Numbered from the stretch's first letter, positions 32,301-41,637 are shown. The stretch: DNA of 64,000 bases from Tritrichomonas musculus (GCA_039105265.1 JAPFFF010000056.1:682001-746000); one strand, 5' to 3'. Made by a program: numbers and translations. Notes: generated by a model from the sequence alone, not told the origin.

Positions 32301-33110
32301 CTCAAGGAGAAGCCAGAGCCAGAGCCGGTTGAACGCGAAGTTCCAGTCATCCCAGACGAACTCTACGAGCGCGTCGACAAGGCAGAGTCGCAGTCAACGC
32401 AGGCGGCAGATCGCGCCAACAGGGCAGACAGCAAAGCCACAGAAGCAGCCAACAAGGCGCGCGACGCACAGTCAGTCGCACACGACGCCAACTCACGAAT
32501 TGCTGAGATAACCAAAGAGAACGACAAGCTGAAGAGCGACATGGCCTGCCTCAAGTACGAAGTCAAGAAGCTCAAGGACGCGCCAGCTCCAGAACAGCAG
32601 CCGGTTGTCATCCCAGACGAATTTGTCAACCAGATCAAAGACGCGCAGAGCCAGTCAACCAGAGCATACGACAAGGCATCGCAAGCGCATCGTGACATCA
32701 CGAGCATCCAAACAAACTCAACCGAAACCAAAGAGCGCGTCGAAACGCTGGTGGCAGAAAACCAGAAATTGAAGGATGACATCAAATGCATGAAATACGA
32801 AGTCAAGAAAATATTGGGCAAAGTTCAGGACATCGAAGACGCGCCCAAAGAAAGAGAGGTCAGCATCCCAGGCGACCTTCTCAGCCGCGTTGAAGAAGCC
32901 ACAAACAAGTCATCCAAGGCAAGCGACAAAGCAGACGGAGCCAGTTCAAAGGCACAAGATGCAAGCTACAAGGCAGACTTGTTGAAGGTTGAAAACGAGA
33001 AACTTCGCAACGACTTGAAATGCCTCAAGTACGAAGTCAAGAAACTCAAGGAAAACCAAAAAGACCATGACGTCAAGGAAACAAGAAAAATCAACAACAC
33101 TATGCACTAA
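29316..33110 (+). CDS. giant alanine-coil repeat protein, copy A, 1264 aa
   Basis: The protein is one long chain of about 13 modules. Each module has alanine heptads (A at a and d, Arg/Lys at g, as in AKEASNKAAEAQSRAYDASD), then a leucine coil built on ENEKLRNDLKCLKYEVKKL, then a proline hinge such as KPEPEPVE..IPDEL. A Cys recurs in nearly every KCLKYEVKK. There is no signal peptide, membrane span or globular domain. Such a periodic rod is expected to form filaments or a striated fibre; trichomonads have a costa and parabasal filaments, but this link is inference. The coding region is much more GC-rich than its flanks, with C/G-ending codons, suggesting strong expression. I chose MSNKIS as start because the in-frame ATG 11 codons earlier lies upstream of the initiator; from there the product would be 1275 aa. 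Confidence 0.88.
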   Translation: MSNKISRENTTEHELNALHAQLTEVNNSTHTEMMRILVKMAKDIKCMKYEIKKLKLKVNEPFELPEEIVRDIRESKETSSKAYLQSARDHEQLEDLERRLREASQAAAEANSKAADAQTKTEELAQENQKMNDDIKVIKYELKRLRDKVRDLEAVEIPSVPDDLLERVNAATAKATQASSDANDASSNARDASSRAQSAQSQATAASSAASAAQAAASEAGSRVQQLQAENEKLRNDLKCLKYEVKKLKEKPEPEPVEREVPVIPDELYERVDNANAQSNKATQEASDASSRANEASNKAAEAQSRAYDASDKARDAQARAGEANSKADQLMSENKKLKDDVKCLKYEVKKLLSELDAVRNAPIEIPSELIDRIEKCEKTSTRASDKATRSESAANTANGNALDASSKANEAQNNAMNASSKANEANDNASRAASQASAASNTANAAQAAASEAGSRVQQLQAENEKLRNDLKCLKYEVKKLKEKPEPEPVEREVPVIPDELYERVDNANAQSNKATQEASDASSRAKEASNKAAEAQSRAYDASDKARDAQARAGEANSKADQLMSENKKLKDDVKCLKYEVKRLLSELDAVRNAPIEIPSELIDRIEKCEKTSTRASDKATRSESAANTANGNALDASSRASDASKEAKTAQTAANDASNRVQQLRTENEKLRNDMKCLKYEVKKLKEKPEPEPVEVPQIPDDLVERVDNANSQSTKANERANSARSEAHDASKQAAAAQTTATAASSAASAAQAAASEAGSRVQQLQAENEKLRNDLKCLKYEVKKLKEKPEPEPVEREVPVIPDELYERVDNANAQSNKATQEASDASSRAKEASNKAAEAQSRAYDASDKARDAQARAGEASSKATSAEAVANESKRLIEELRSENDRLKKDIACLKYEVKKIKDTPAPEPVKVPEIPDDLVERVDNAAAQSSKASTRASEAESRAREARDQARDAQSRANDANSKYEKLASENEKLRSEVSTLNDEVRMLKEKPEPEPVEREVPVIPDELYERVDKAESQSTQAADRANRADSKATEAANKARDAQSVAHDANSRIAEITKENDKLKSDMACLKYEVKKLKDAPAPEQQPVVIPDEFVNQIKDAQSQSTRAYDKASQAHRDITSIQTNSTETKERVETLVAENQKLKDDIKCMKYEVKKILGKVQDIEDAPKEREVSIPGDLLSRVEEATNKSSKASDKADGASSKAQDASYKADLLKVENEKLRNDLKCLKYEVKKLKENQKDHDVKETRKINNTMH

Positions 33111-33180
33111 ATCATAGAAATAGAATCATAGAAGTATAAGATATAGAATTAATCATGAAATAAATAGAATTATATTTATA

Positions 33181-33692
33181 TTGATTTTTAATTTTTCTAT
33201 TTTTTTTTTTAAAGAATTTTCAAAAAGAATTCAATGTTTGGTCAAAATTGAAAATTAAAAAAAAAAAAAAAAAAAAAAAGCTGATTTTGTTTTTCTTAAA
33301 TACGAGCTTATTCATTTTAAAAATAAAGTGTATTTGTTTTATTTCATCTATTGTTCTATTGAAAAATTCCTATAGTAAATTTTTATGAAACTTTTTCAAA
33401 TTAGTTTTGAATGCATTCAAATTGTTTATCTAATGAAGTAATTCATAAAAATTTACCAGAAAAAAGAGGAACGTATTCTGACCTAGTAAAATATCAACTT
33501 CATCGATTATTATCTAATAATTTAATTTAATGAAAATAATATAATATTTAAAGAACCAAAAACATAAATTGAAAATATGTTTAATTTATCATCAATCATT
33601 AAATTAATGAAAAGAAAAAAGTAATTTGTGAAATTCTGGAATTAACAAATAAATATGAAATGATAATTATATTTATATTTAATATGAAAATA
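33181..33692. other. AT-rich intergenic region with A23 tract
   Basis: About 510 bp downstream of copy A. It contains an uninterrupted run of 23 A (33257-33279). No gene seen. Confidence 0.5.
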
Positions 33693-34118
33693 TTACTTAG
33701 TTAATCCAAGTGGCTTTAATATGCCAAGGAGACCTTCCCCAGCAACATCGTTAATAATTTTTCCTTCATCATTGAAATAATAAAAATTTAAAAATGTTGA
33801 TTGAATTTTTTGTTTGGTTGGCTTAACGCCAAGGAATTCTCCATCGTGCGTTCCTGTCAGAATCCAACGGACAGCGCATTTTTTCTCTTCGCAAATTATT
33901 TCGTCTAACTTCCATTGAACATCAGAGAAACCTGATCTCATCCAAAAAACAATCGATAAGTATCCCTTCCCTCCTGTCAAAGGCTCTGGCGAAGCTGGCG
34001 TATAAAATTTTGCATCGCTGGCGATTAGTTCATTGGCAAGTTCAACATTGGCTGTGTTGATTGCTGTTTCGAATTGTTTCATTGTGTTTCGATTTCTTTC
34101 GAGTATATTAGCGGCCAT
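33693..34118 (-). CDS. SnoaL/NTF2-like small protein, 141 aa
   Basis: The length and pattern fit the SnoaL/ester-cyclase branch of the NTF2-like fold. A helical N-terminus (NTMKQFETAINTANVELANELIASDAKF, given in part) ends in DAKFYTP; PEPLTGGKGYLSIVFWMRSGF follows, then a beta sheet with CAVRWILTGTHDGEFLGVKP and a C-terminal strand GKIINDVAGEGLLG. The TGTHxGEFxGxxPT motif is a hallmark of this family. Members are common in bacteria and fungi, with varied roles (ester cyclisation, isomerisation, or no known activity), so no substrate is assigned. No targeting signal. An initiator-like motif lies just upstream of the ATG. A bacterial origin by transfer is possible but would need a tree. Confidence 0.8.
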   Translation of the reverse strand: MAANILERNRNTMKQFETAINTANVELANELIASDAKFYTPASPEPLTGGKGYLSIVFWMRSGFSDVQWKLDEIICEEKKCAVRWILTGTHDGEFLGVKPTKQKIQSTFLNFYYFNDEGKIINDVAGEGLLGILKPLGLTK

Positions 34119-34120
34119 TT

Positions 34121-34131
34121 ACAAAAAATGA
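34121..34131 (-). promoter_or_regulatory. initiator-like motif of SnoaL-like gene
   Basis: The minus strand reads TCATTTTTTGT, then AA and the ATG. This fits the TCA(C/T)TT core; the A of TCA (34129) would give an 11-nt 5' UTR. Confidence 0.5.
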
Positions 34132-35508
34132 AGAGAACAATTGGCTTTGAAGCTCTCAAATTTGAAATAAAAACGGTTTATTATAGGAAATTGAATAGAA
34201 TTTGGATTTGATTTTGTTTAAATTTTGTAATTAAACCAATTCGAGTCTGATGTAATTCGATTAAAATGTTTGATTTGTACTATTTTTAAATAAATTGGTC
34301 AAAAAACGAATTAATGAAAAAAATGTAAATTTTATATAAATTGTTATTTTTATATTTTTCAAATCAAATATGATTACTTCTATAATTAAATAAATGTTAT
34401 CATGTTTGAACATATGTTTCCTTTTTTCATTAGGTAATTAATATAATTTTTTATTTATTTGAAAAGTAAAAGGTACAAAAACACTGTATACTGAGGTAAA
34501 TCGAACTTTAGGATTGCTTTTGATTATTTATATTTTAAATATATAACTATATTAAATTTTTGCAGGTTTTCACAGATAGAATTTTTTTTAATTTGTTTGT
34601 TCGCGAGATATTAATGTTTTTTAGAGTTTTATTTCAAAAAGTGAAAATTAAGAGAGATTGTTTAAGCTTTTTGAGAGAATTAATTGAAAGAAAAAATATA
34701 GTGCCACAAAAAAGATTGATCGAAGATTTGAATAGTTTATTTTTTATTTAACACAAAAAGTTGTAAATGTTATATTTTTTCTTCATTTTTTTATTCGGTT
34801 GATAATATTAACGAACTCTTAAAACTCTTTCATACTTACCAACCATTATGAAATATGGCATTAATTATTTATTATAATGCATATACAAAACATAAATGAA
34901 CTATGGCAATCCATTATTGTTCTTCCCAAGGAGCAAAAAGAAATATGATTTTTCAGGATTTGGATGATTCATATGGGTCAAATGAAGGCCAAATTTAGAA
35001 AAATTATCTCTCTTTTTGTTTCTTTGAGAAGAACAAAAAAGATTGATTTAAATCAAAACTTATTAAAGGAAAACGATCAAATTTTTGATAGTAAAAAAGT
35101 GTATTAAACACGTATTAAATTTTTTTTCCATCAATCTTTTTTGGTTTCACTATAGGAGAAAATGGAGAATAATATTTTGAGAATATTTATGTAAATAAAA
35201 AAATTGATGCATCTTTTTATATTTTTACATTATTTTTACCGAAACTTATAAAAAATCTCTCTTGCAATAATCCTCTTTAGCGATTATTTATAGATGATAT
35301 AATATTATTGACCTTTTAAAAGGTCAATAAATTCTATTGATTTTGTGTCTTTGAGTAAAGATATGATAAGAATATTATTATCTTGGTAAATAGTAGAGTA
35401 AAAATTAAAAAATAGTAAATAAATAAATTTAATAATTATATAATAAAATAATTTATATGTAAGTACCTATCTAAACAATTTAAATTTATTTATATGGCAT
35501 AATATTTC
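34132..35508. other. AT-rich intergenic region
   Basis: About 1.4 kb with no convincing gene. A frame at 34560-34751 lacks an ATG start. Inverted AAAAAAGATTGAT segments (35037 and 35135) make a weak foldback. Motifs ATCTTTTTATATTTTTACAT and TTTTTACCGAAAC (35208-35250) recur in other spacers and in the element at 56383-56713. A perfect palindrome is listed separately. Confidence 0.5.
35305..35330. repeat. perfect 26-bp palindrome
   Basis: TTATTGACCTTTT is followed immediately by its exact reverse complement with no loop. It lies 180 bp upstream of the gene at 35509. It could be a binding site for a dimeric regulator or a short structural motif. Confidence 0.6.
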
Positions 35509-36822
35509 ATGACTAAAATTTTTAAATTTTTGTCTGAAAATCAAAGCTTTTCGCCTAGAACCTGGTTCGAACAACTGTTTGGATTTAAAGAATCTGTTGA
35601 ATCTGTCCAAAATAACTTCGATGTTATTGAGTCCAATGAATTCAATCAAACTAAACTTAATCCTCCGCCATTACAAACCAAATTAGTATCCAAAGTTAAT
35701 GGAAAATCCTATAATGCAGGCAATTTCCAAATTAGATCGAGTGATAGAAAAAGTTACCATCTTTCCAAAAGCCCAAACAAGAACAATGGTAAATTAAATA
35801 TTATTCATGGGTATGGTAGGCAATCCAAACACTACGAACTAGTTGATATACTTTCGATGCAATCAATTCCAGCGTTTAATGGAGCCACCTATCTAGCAGC
35901 CTCAAACTTTAATTGCCTTGAATTTGTCAGCTGTTATCAAACCGCCTCCAGTGGTGTTACAAGTTATTATGCAGATCCTACTCAAGGGCCATATGCAGCC
36001 CTTGCATGTGGACCGTCAATAGTCTACCGAAACTACTTCCTCAAGCATGATAATGTTATCGGCCAAATATCTTCAGAAATAAATCTTTTATCGAAAACCC
36101 CCATTCCAGTTACACATGGGTATGCCATCATCCACGATAACAAAGTCCTTACGCCGCCCAAGCCAAAGACATTCTGGGGAATTGTCAAACGTTTCATTTT
36201 GAAACTTTTTATGAGTGAGGAAAAATTGAATGGTTTATATTGGACAGATCCGAAAATTTGGCAAGTTGGCGTCCATCGCAACTGTGAAGTTGCCCTTGCA
36301 AGAGGCAGTCAAGGTGAGTTCTGCTTCGCTCGCGCAGGCGTCTTTGCGCATCACGTGTACGCTGCGGCATTCAATTTCGCTTCTGACGTCGTTGAAACGG
36401 ATTTGACTCGAAAAGTTTCAACTCAAATGTTAACCGCCGAGTACCGCGCGACAATCCTCGCCGCCTGGGAGAACTCAATACTCTATCCTGGCAGGCCCGG
36501 CTCTAATAAGCTGTCTTTGACACTTCTAGGCGGCGGCGTCTTCAACAACCCGTACGACATCATCTGCGGAGCGATCGCGGAGAACGTTAAGCTCATCAAG
36601 GAAAGCGGTTTGCAGGTCTACGTGACGTGCTATGACGATAGAACATTCAGAGATGTCATGCAGTACCTGCAGAAGGCTGTCGACGAAACTAAAGGAATCA
36701 TTTATGATACAAATGATGAAGAAAGCTGCGCTCAATTGCTCAATGTGCCAGATGAGGTTCCTCCTCAGCCAAAGCCCGCTTCATTGCTGGAGACTATCAA
36801 AGGATTTATATGTTTCTGGTAG
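35509..36822 (+). CDS. macrodomain-like unknown protein, 437 aa
   Basis: No family is securely recognised. The conserved-looking core runs from NIIHGYGRQSKHYELVDIL (residue about 99) through ADPTQGPYAALACGPSIVYRNYF (about 155-177, quoted in part elsewhere) to SLTLLGGGVFNNPYDIICGA (about 338-357) and LQVYVTCYDDRTF. The GGGVFNNP loop after a strand, followed by a helix, is reminiscent of the phosphate-binding loop of macrodomains or PARG, and TQGP..A...G..YRNYF recalls uncharacterised microbial proteins. No signal peptide or membrane segment. Codon use changes within the gene: the first half ends in A/T, while about 36290-36660 is rich in C/G-ending codons. ADP-ribose binding is only a hypothesis. 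Ends with TAG. Confidence 0.6.
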   Translation: MTKIFKFLSENQSFSPRTWFEQLFGFKESVESVQNNFDVIESNEFNQTKLNPPPLQTKLVSKVNGKSYNAGNFQIRSSDRKSYHLSKSPNKNNGKLNIIHGYGRQSKHYELVDILSMQSIPAFNGATYLAASNFNCLEFVSCYQTASSGVTSYYADPTQGPYAALACGPSIVYRNYFLKHDNVIGQISSEINLLSKTPIPVTHGYAIIHDNKVLTPPKPKTFWGIVKRFILKLFMSEEKLNGLYWTDPKIWQVGVHRNCEVALARGSQGEFCFARAGVFAHHVYAAAFNFASDVVETDLTRKVSTQMLTAEYRATILAAWENSILYPGRPGSNKLSLTLLGGGVFNNPYDIICGAIAENVKLIKESGLQVYVTCYDDRTFRDVMQYLQKAVDETKGIIYDTNDEESCAQLLNVPDEVPPQPKPASLLETIKGFICFW

Positions 36823-37235
36823 AGGCAGTAATAATTCTTTTATCAGTAAACATCTTTTATTATATAAAATATTTTTTATCTCACATTTCATATTTTTTGA
36901 AGATGAATCATAAAATAGGAGAAATAATTGATATGTGCCTGCATATTGGTTATGGTATTTTATTTTAATGCATTATGCGTTTTATTATAAAGAAATCTAT
37001 GTTCTTGGTTTAAATGTTGAAATCTAGTATTTTTGTTATATTATTTATTTCCTTTTTTTATCAAATAAATATATAATATTGTCTTAAAAATTTAATAAAA
37101 TTTGATTTATTCATATATAAAATTAAAATTTAACAATATAAAGATGGATTTCATTAAAATTTTTTTTTGAATTGAATTCTTAGTTCACTAATATCTAAAA
37201 ATTTGTTGTGATTGGTATTATAATATTTCCGATTT
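36823..37235. other. AT-rich intergenic region
   Basis: About 410 bp between the macrodomain-like gene and the Sel1 pseudogene. Nothing recognisable. Confidence 0.5.
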
Positions 37236-39470
37236 ATGAGTAAAGAAATATGTTTCTTAGAAATTCCTCAAGAATTTATGGATCAAATAGATCAAATAGC
37301 AGATAATGTGATCAAAAGTCTTTATTCCAAATTTAATTTCAAATATTTTCACTATATTACTGACATTAAGCAAATCATTGATTTCCAAAGCCTTATTGAA
37401 AATTTTTTATTTGATTATCTTATCAATTTTAAATTTATAGTATATAATTTTGAAAATTCCTCTCATAAACTCGGAAACAGTTTTTCAAAAGACAGCACTA
37501 ATTCAGATACTGTTGATGTAATCATATTTTTAGAAAATGAATGCATTATTGTTGACCGGATAAAGAAGATTACAATCAATCAAATCTTCAATAAACTTAA
37601 AGAACATAAAATACTTCTTTTAAATGTTAGTAAAAATAACGAAGAGAATGAATCATCCGTTGAAAGGTAGGCAAAAAAAGAAATAGAAAATTTTTATGCG
37701 GTTTTTCGATTTCATATTAATATCAATATTTTTGTGAAAAGCACGATCAGATCGATTCTTGGTTACTTAATCAGAAGGTTCTTTAATCCAGCTGAGTATT
37801 ATAATGATCCTTCCTTTTTTACTTTTGAACAATCAATTAAAAATTTCAAGCAAGATTTTACCGAAGTACTTAATAAAATTTTTGACTTGAAAAATAAAAG
37901 AATAATTGTTATGTATGAACAGTTTATTATTTTAAACTCTCTGCTAAACAAAATAATTGTTATGGTTAAAATAATCTAGGAAATTTGTATAATCAATTAT
38001 TTGAAAACCAAAGAATGTTTTGAGCTTGCAGCGAAGAAAAAATATCCAAGTGCATTAAATAATTTAGTTTATCTTTATGAAAATGGCTTGGGTGTTGAAA
38101 AAGATTATTTAAGAGCTAAATATTATTACGAGTTGGCTGCTCAAAAAAATGATTCCTATGCTTTAAATCATTTAGGAAACATGTATCATTTTGGTCTTAG
38201 AATTAAAAAAGATGCATTGAAAGCAAAGGAATATTATGAATTATCATCGTAACAGAATAATTCAAATGCATTTTATAATTTAGTAAATCTTTATTATTTT
38301 GGTAATGGAATTAAGATCGATTATTATGAATTATCTGCAAAACTTGATGATTCTAGTGCCTTTTATATGTTGGGAGTAATTTATCAATATGGAAAAGGAG
38401 TCACAAAAAATTACATTAAAGCAAGAGATTATTCTGATTTAGCAGCAAAGAAAGGCAATCCGTGTGCATTTTATTTTCTTGGCTGTTTGTTTTCATCTGT
38501 TTTTGATTTTGAAATAGATATTAAAAAAGCAATTCATTATTTTGAAAAGTGTATTGAATTTATAAATGGAAATATTATATCTTATAGTAAAGATGAAAGG
38601 TCATATTTAAATTATTATCAAGAAAATCCTTATTATTATCAATCTTATAATGATTTGGGTTTAATTTATATAACAAATTTGCAAGATTTAAATAAAGGAA
38701 TTAATTATATCAAAGAGGCAGCATTTGCTGAATATTCATTCTCTCAAAACAGTCTTGGATTAATTTATCAGTTTTATTTAGACAACTTAAAAAATGCTGA
38801 ATATATGTATCAAAGATCAGCTAAGCATAATTTCTCATTAGCTTATTTCAATCTCGCCCAATTGAAAGAAAAAAATGGAAATATTCAAGAATCAATTCAA
38901 TATTACATTTTAGCTTCGCAAAATGCTGACGAATTATTATATTTCCATAATCATGTTTATGCTGATTTGTTATTAGATATTTCGAAATCATTTATAATTA
39001 TATTGACGAAATTAATACTCAGTGAATTTTATTTTTCTCAATTAGACTTTGAAGAATCAAAGAAGTATTTCATTAAAATATTTTCCAAGATTAATTTGAA
39101 AAAAGGAGAAAATTCATATGATAATTTTGTATCATTTGATTCAAAATATTTTTATTCTGATTTGGAAGCGTTCATCCTTGAATTTCCTTTATATAATATA
39201 CATAAATATGATGATATCTTGGTTAAAACTGGTTATAAAAATCAAATTTATAATTCAATGAGCATCTTCCAGTTTCCAAGTGTATTATTTGCTTATATAA
39301 TTAAATCAAAAGAATTGAAAGCTATTTTCTCAAAAGAAATATTAAAAATTATATGTTTAATGAAAGAAATATTGTTTACTCATCCTTATTGTATTTTATT
39401 TGGTCGTATTCATATTAAAAAAATAAAAAGTAAGAAGAAAACAAATCGTCCCCCTTCATGGTTGATATAA
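37236..39470 (+). pseudogene. Sel1-repeat protein interrupted by three in-frame stops
   Basis: One frame of 745 codons runs from ATG 37236 to TAA 39470 and is broken only by TAG 37668-37670, TAG 37977-37979 and TAA 38250-38252. There is no frameshift. The first 240 codons are unassigned and resemble the N-terminal part of kinase-Sel1 proteins in style, but no kinase motifs are present. From about 38001 the frame encodes Sel1 repeats (AAKKKYPSALNNLVYLYENG, AAQKNDSYALNHLGNMYHFG, AKLDDSSAFYMLGVIYQYG). The TAA falls where a neighbouring repeat has Gln (ELAAQKND against ELSS-stop-QNN), consistent with a CAA to TAA change. It is probably a young pseudogene of a Sel1 kinase-like gene; the intact relative lies at 43475-46714. 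Confidence 0.75.
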
Positions 39471-39843
39471 ATGAATGGATTTGGAATTAATATATAAATT
39501 TGTTAGTAAATTAATTCATTCACTTCCTTTTTAAATTATTTACAAAAAAGTTGATGGTGATGTCATTTTAAATCATAAATTCATGATTGATAGATACAAA
39601 TTGTTTTAATAAAAAGCAGCTTTTTATTAGTTCTTGAAAATACATTAATTATCATAGGCCATTTCACTTTTTAAATGATATATTATAATTTAACATTTGA
39701 ATTTTTTGGAAATTCATTTTCACAGTAATTATAATTCAAAAAGAAAAAGAAAAAAAAAGAAAAAAAACAATTTAAAGAACTAAATTTATACTTCTATTTA
39801 CTTACTTACAACTTATTTTTCTTTAATTTTATGCATCTGGCAA
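39471..39843. other. AT-rich intergenic region
   Basis: About 370 bp between converging genes. Contains an A/G-rich tract (39736-39768). No gene seen. Confidence 0.5.
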
Positions 39844-41625
39844 TTAGTCATCAAGCATGTAACGATATGACAAAATTGGTTGATTGCAAAGAGGGCATTT
39901 GAAGTTCTGTTCAACGCATCTAACAGCACATTCATAGCACATGCACATATGGCCGCAGGAGGTGATGATTGTTGTTGCTGGACGGTCCATGCAAATTACG
40001 CACTGTTCTTCGAAGTAAACTTTCTTTGCATCTTGGATTTTGGTGTCACAAACAGGGCAATTTGAATGAATGCAATTCTTGCAAAGACAGTGTCCGCAAT
40101 TTGAAACGTAAAGTTCTTCTTCTTCTGTATTATCATGATGATTGTGATTGTGATTGCAGCACTTGTGGCAAACTTCATGATTTTCGTTTTCATTTTCCAT
40201 TATTTTTTCAATGCTTATATATGTTAATGGTTTCAAATAGCCATCAAACATTCCTTCAGGATCTTGAAATTCTTCCATTTCTGGAACTTTCTGGTAATTT
40301 GATGGCTTCCATGATTTATAACGAATTCCATTGTTTTGATTATTGTCTGTTTCATCAATTGTATATTTTTGTTCTTCGTTTCTTGTTTCTTCATTGAAAA
40401 TTTTAGAATTTTTACTGAGTTTAACTTTTTCTGATGATATTTGTCCTATTAATGTAACTTTTGAATTACCATAAACATTTAATATTAATTGATTCATATT
40501 AACAAAAACACAATCTTTTATAAGTGGCATTGAAAAATCAGAAATTGAAAAGCAATTAGTTTCACAATTTTTGAATGTGCAGTTATTAAAAATAGGGCGG
40601 CTACAATTTTTGATAACAGATGCAAATGAATTACCATTATCAACAATTTGGCATTCTGTAAAAATAGGATTTGCATATCTTCCACGAACAGAAATTGTTG
40701 GGCATTCAGTGTTATTTGAAATGTTGCATTTGTAGAAATAACCTTTTCCATTTTCGATATTAATTGCATTTCCTATTGAATTATTGATGTTTACATTTAT
40801 AGCTTTAATTGTTGATTTTCCTATAGCTCTGATTGCTGTACTTAACGAATCATTGATTGTAATATTTTTCATCATTAATGTTGATTTTCCTGAAATTGTA
40901 GCTGCACCTTTTGAACAATTTTCAAAGTTAGTTTCTTCGATTTTTACTAAACTTTCATCTTTTGCAAAAATTGCTTTAATATCATCTTTGAATTCACATT
41001 TTTTGAGACTTGCTTTACTGTTTTTGTTCAAATAGATTGATATATTCTTATCGTTAATAAAAATGCAATTTTCGAATTCAGCAAAAGAATTGTTTTGAAT
41101 GAGGCAAGAAACTACATTTCCTTCGAAAACGCAATTTTTGAATTTTGCCCATGAATAATCACGAATAAGTATCGATGCTTTTTTGCAATCATGGAAATAA
41201 CAGTGATCAAACTCTGCGTGTGAATTAGCGAATATTTCTATAGCACAAGGAGCTTCTCTTGGATCGAGTGATTCAAAAGATGTCAAAGAAACTTGCAAAA
41301 ATGATTTGCATGTAAGATGAATTTTGCATTTAATGTTGAAATTCAACATTTTAATTTCTGTATCGCTTATTGTCATCCATTCTATTCTTTGTTTTTCACA
41401 ATTATTACTTTCAAAGTATTCCTTCATAAAATTCATTTGTTCAAATATATTTGTATCCAATTTCTGAATAATTCCGCTTGCATTTGGATATGGTTGGCCA
41501 ATAATTGTAGTCTCATTTTTGAAATAAACTGGTTTCGAGAACTCGACTTTTTCTTTCTTTTGAAATGGCTTCTCTGTTGATCCCATTGAATATTCTTCAA
41601 ATTCTTGGATGTAATCTTCAAGCAT
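39844..41625 (-). CDS. right-handed beta-helix protein with C-terminal RING, 593 aa
   Basis: Residues about 110-410 are a parallel beta-helix of pectate-lyase/CASH type: short rungs with regular Asn, Cys and small residues such as HAEFDHCYFHDCKKASILI and SFAEFENCIFINDKNISIYL. Residues 486-526 hold a Cys/His cluster (CHKCC...CGHCLCKNC...CPVC) and 542-581 a classical RING-HC finger (CVICMDRP...CGHMCMC..C...CPLC). The RING predicts E3 ubiquitin-ligase activity; the beta-helix is likely the substrate-binding part, as in F-box/CASH proteins. No signal peptide or membrane span, so cytosolic. A TCATTT initiator-like motif 16 nt upstream supports the start. The beta-helix plus RING pairing is unusual and the two zinc clusters in tandem could also act as one unit. 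Confidence 0.85.
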   Translation of the reverse strand: MLEDYIQEFEEYSMGSTEKPFQKKEKVEFSKPVYFKNETTIIGQPYPNASGIIQKLDTNIFEQMNFMKEYFESNNCEKQRIEWMTISDTEIKMLNFNIKCKIHLTCKSFLQVSLTSFESLDPREAPCAIEIFANSHAEFDHCYFHDCKKASILIRDYSWAKFKNCVFEGNVVSCLIQNNSFAEFENCIFINDKNISIYLNKNSKASLKKCEFKDDIKAIFAKDESLVKIEETNFENCSKGAATISGKSTLMMKNITINDSLSTAIRAIGKSTIKAINVNINNSIGNAINIENGKGYFYKCNISNNTECPTISVRGRYANPIFTECQIVDNGNSFASVIKNCSRPIFNNCTFKNCETNCFSISDFSMPLIKDCVFVNMNQLILNVYGNSKVTLIGQISSEKVKLSKNSKIFNEETRNEEQKYTIDETDNNQNNGIRYKSWKPSNYQKVPEMEEFQDPEGMFDGYLKPLTYISIEKIMENENENHEVCHKCCNHNHNHHDNTEEEELYVSNCGHCLCKNCIHSNCPVCDTKIQDAKKVYFEEQCVICMDRPATTIITSCGHMCMCYECAVRCVEQNFKCPLCNQPILSYRYMLDD

Positions 41626-41637
41626 TGCTTAAAATAA

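Larger units (their letters stand above)
28863..33180 (+). repeat. left arm of large inverted repeat
   Basis: This 4.3 kb segment is repeated in reverse at about 47890-52905. Similarity starts sharply at AAAACAAAAAGGGAAACTTC (28863) and fades about 70 bp after the stop codon of the coding region. It covers about 430 bp of 5' flank as well as the whole gene. Flank and coding similarity is high throughout, apart from one 702-bp unit missing here. Confidence 0.9.

Noticed and set aside
29561-32821. Long minus-strand frames opposite coiled-coil copy A (up to 303 aa)
   Set aside because: They are shadows of GC-rich, stop-poor codons and repeat with the module period; same for the plus-strand frames opposite copy B.
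35037-35147. Possible foldback element with AAAAAAGATTGAT arms
   Set aside because: Arms are only about 13 bp of low complexity and no target duplication is seen.
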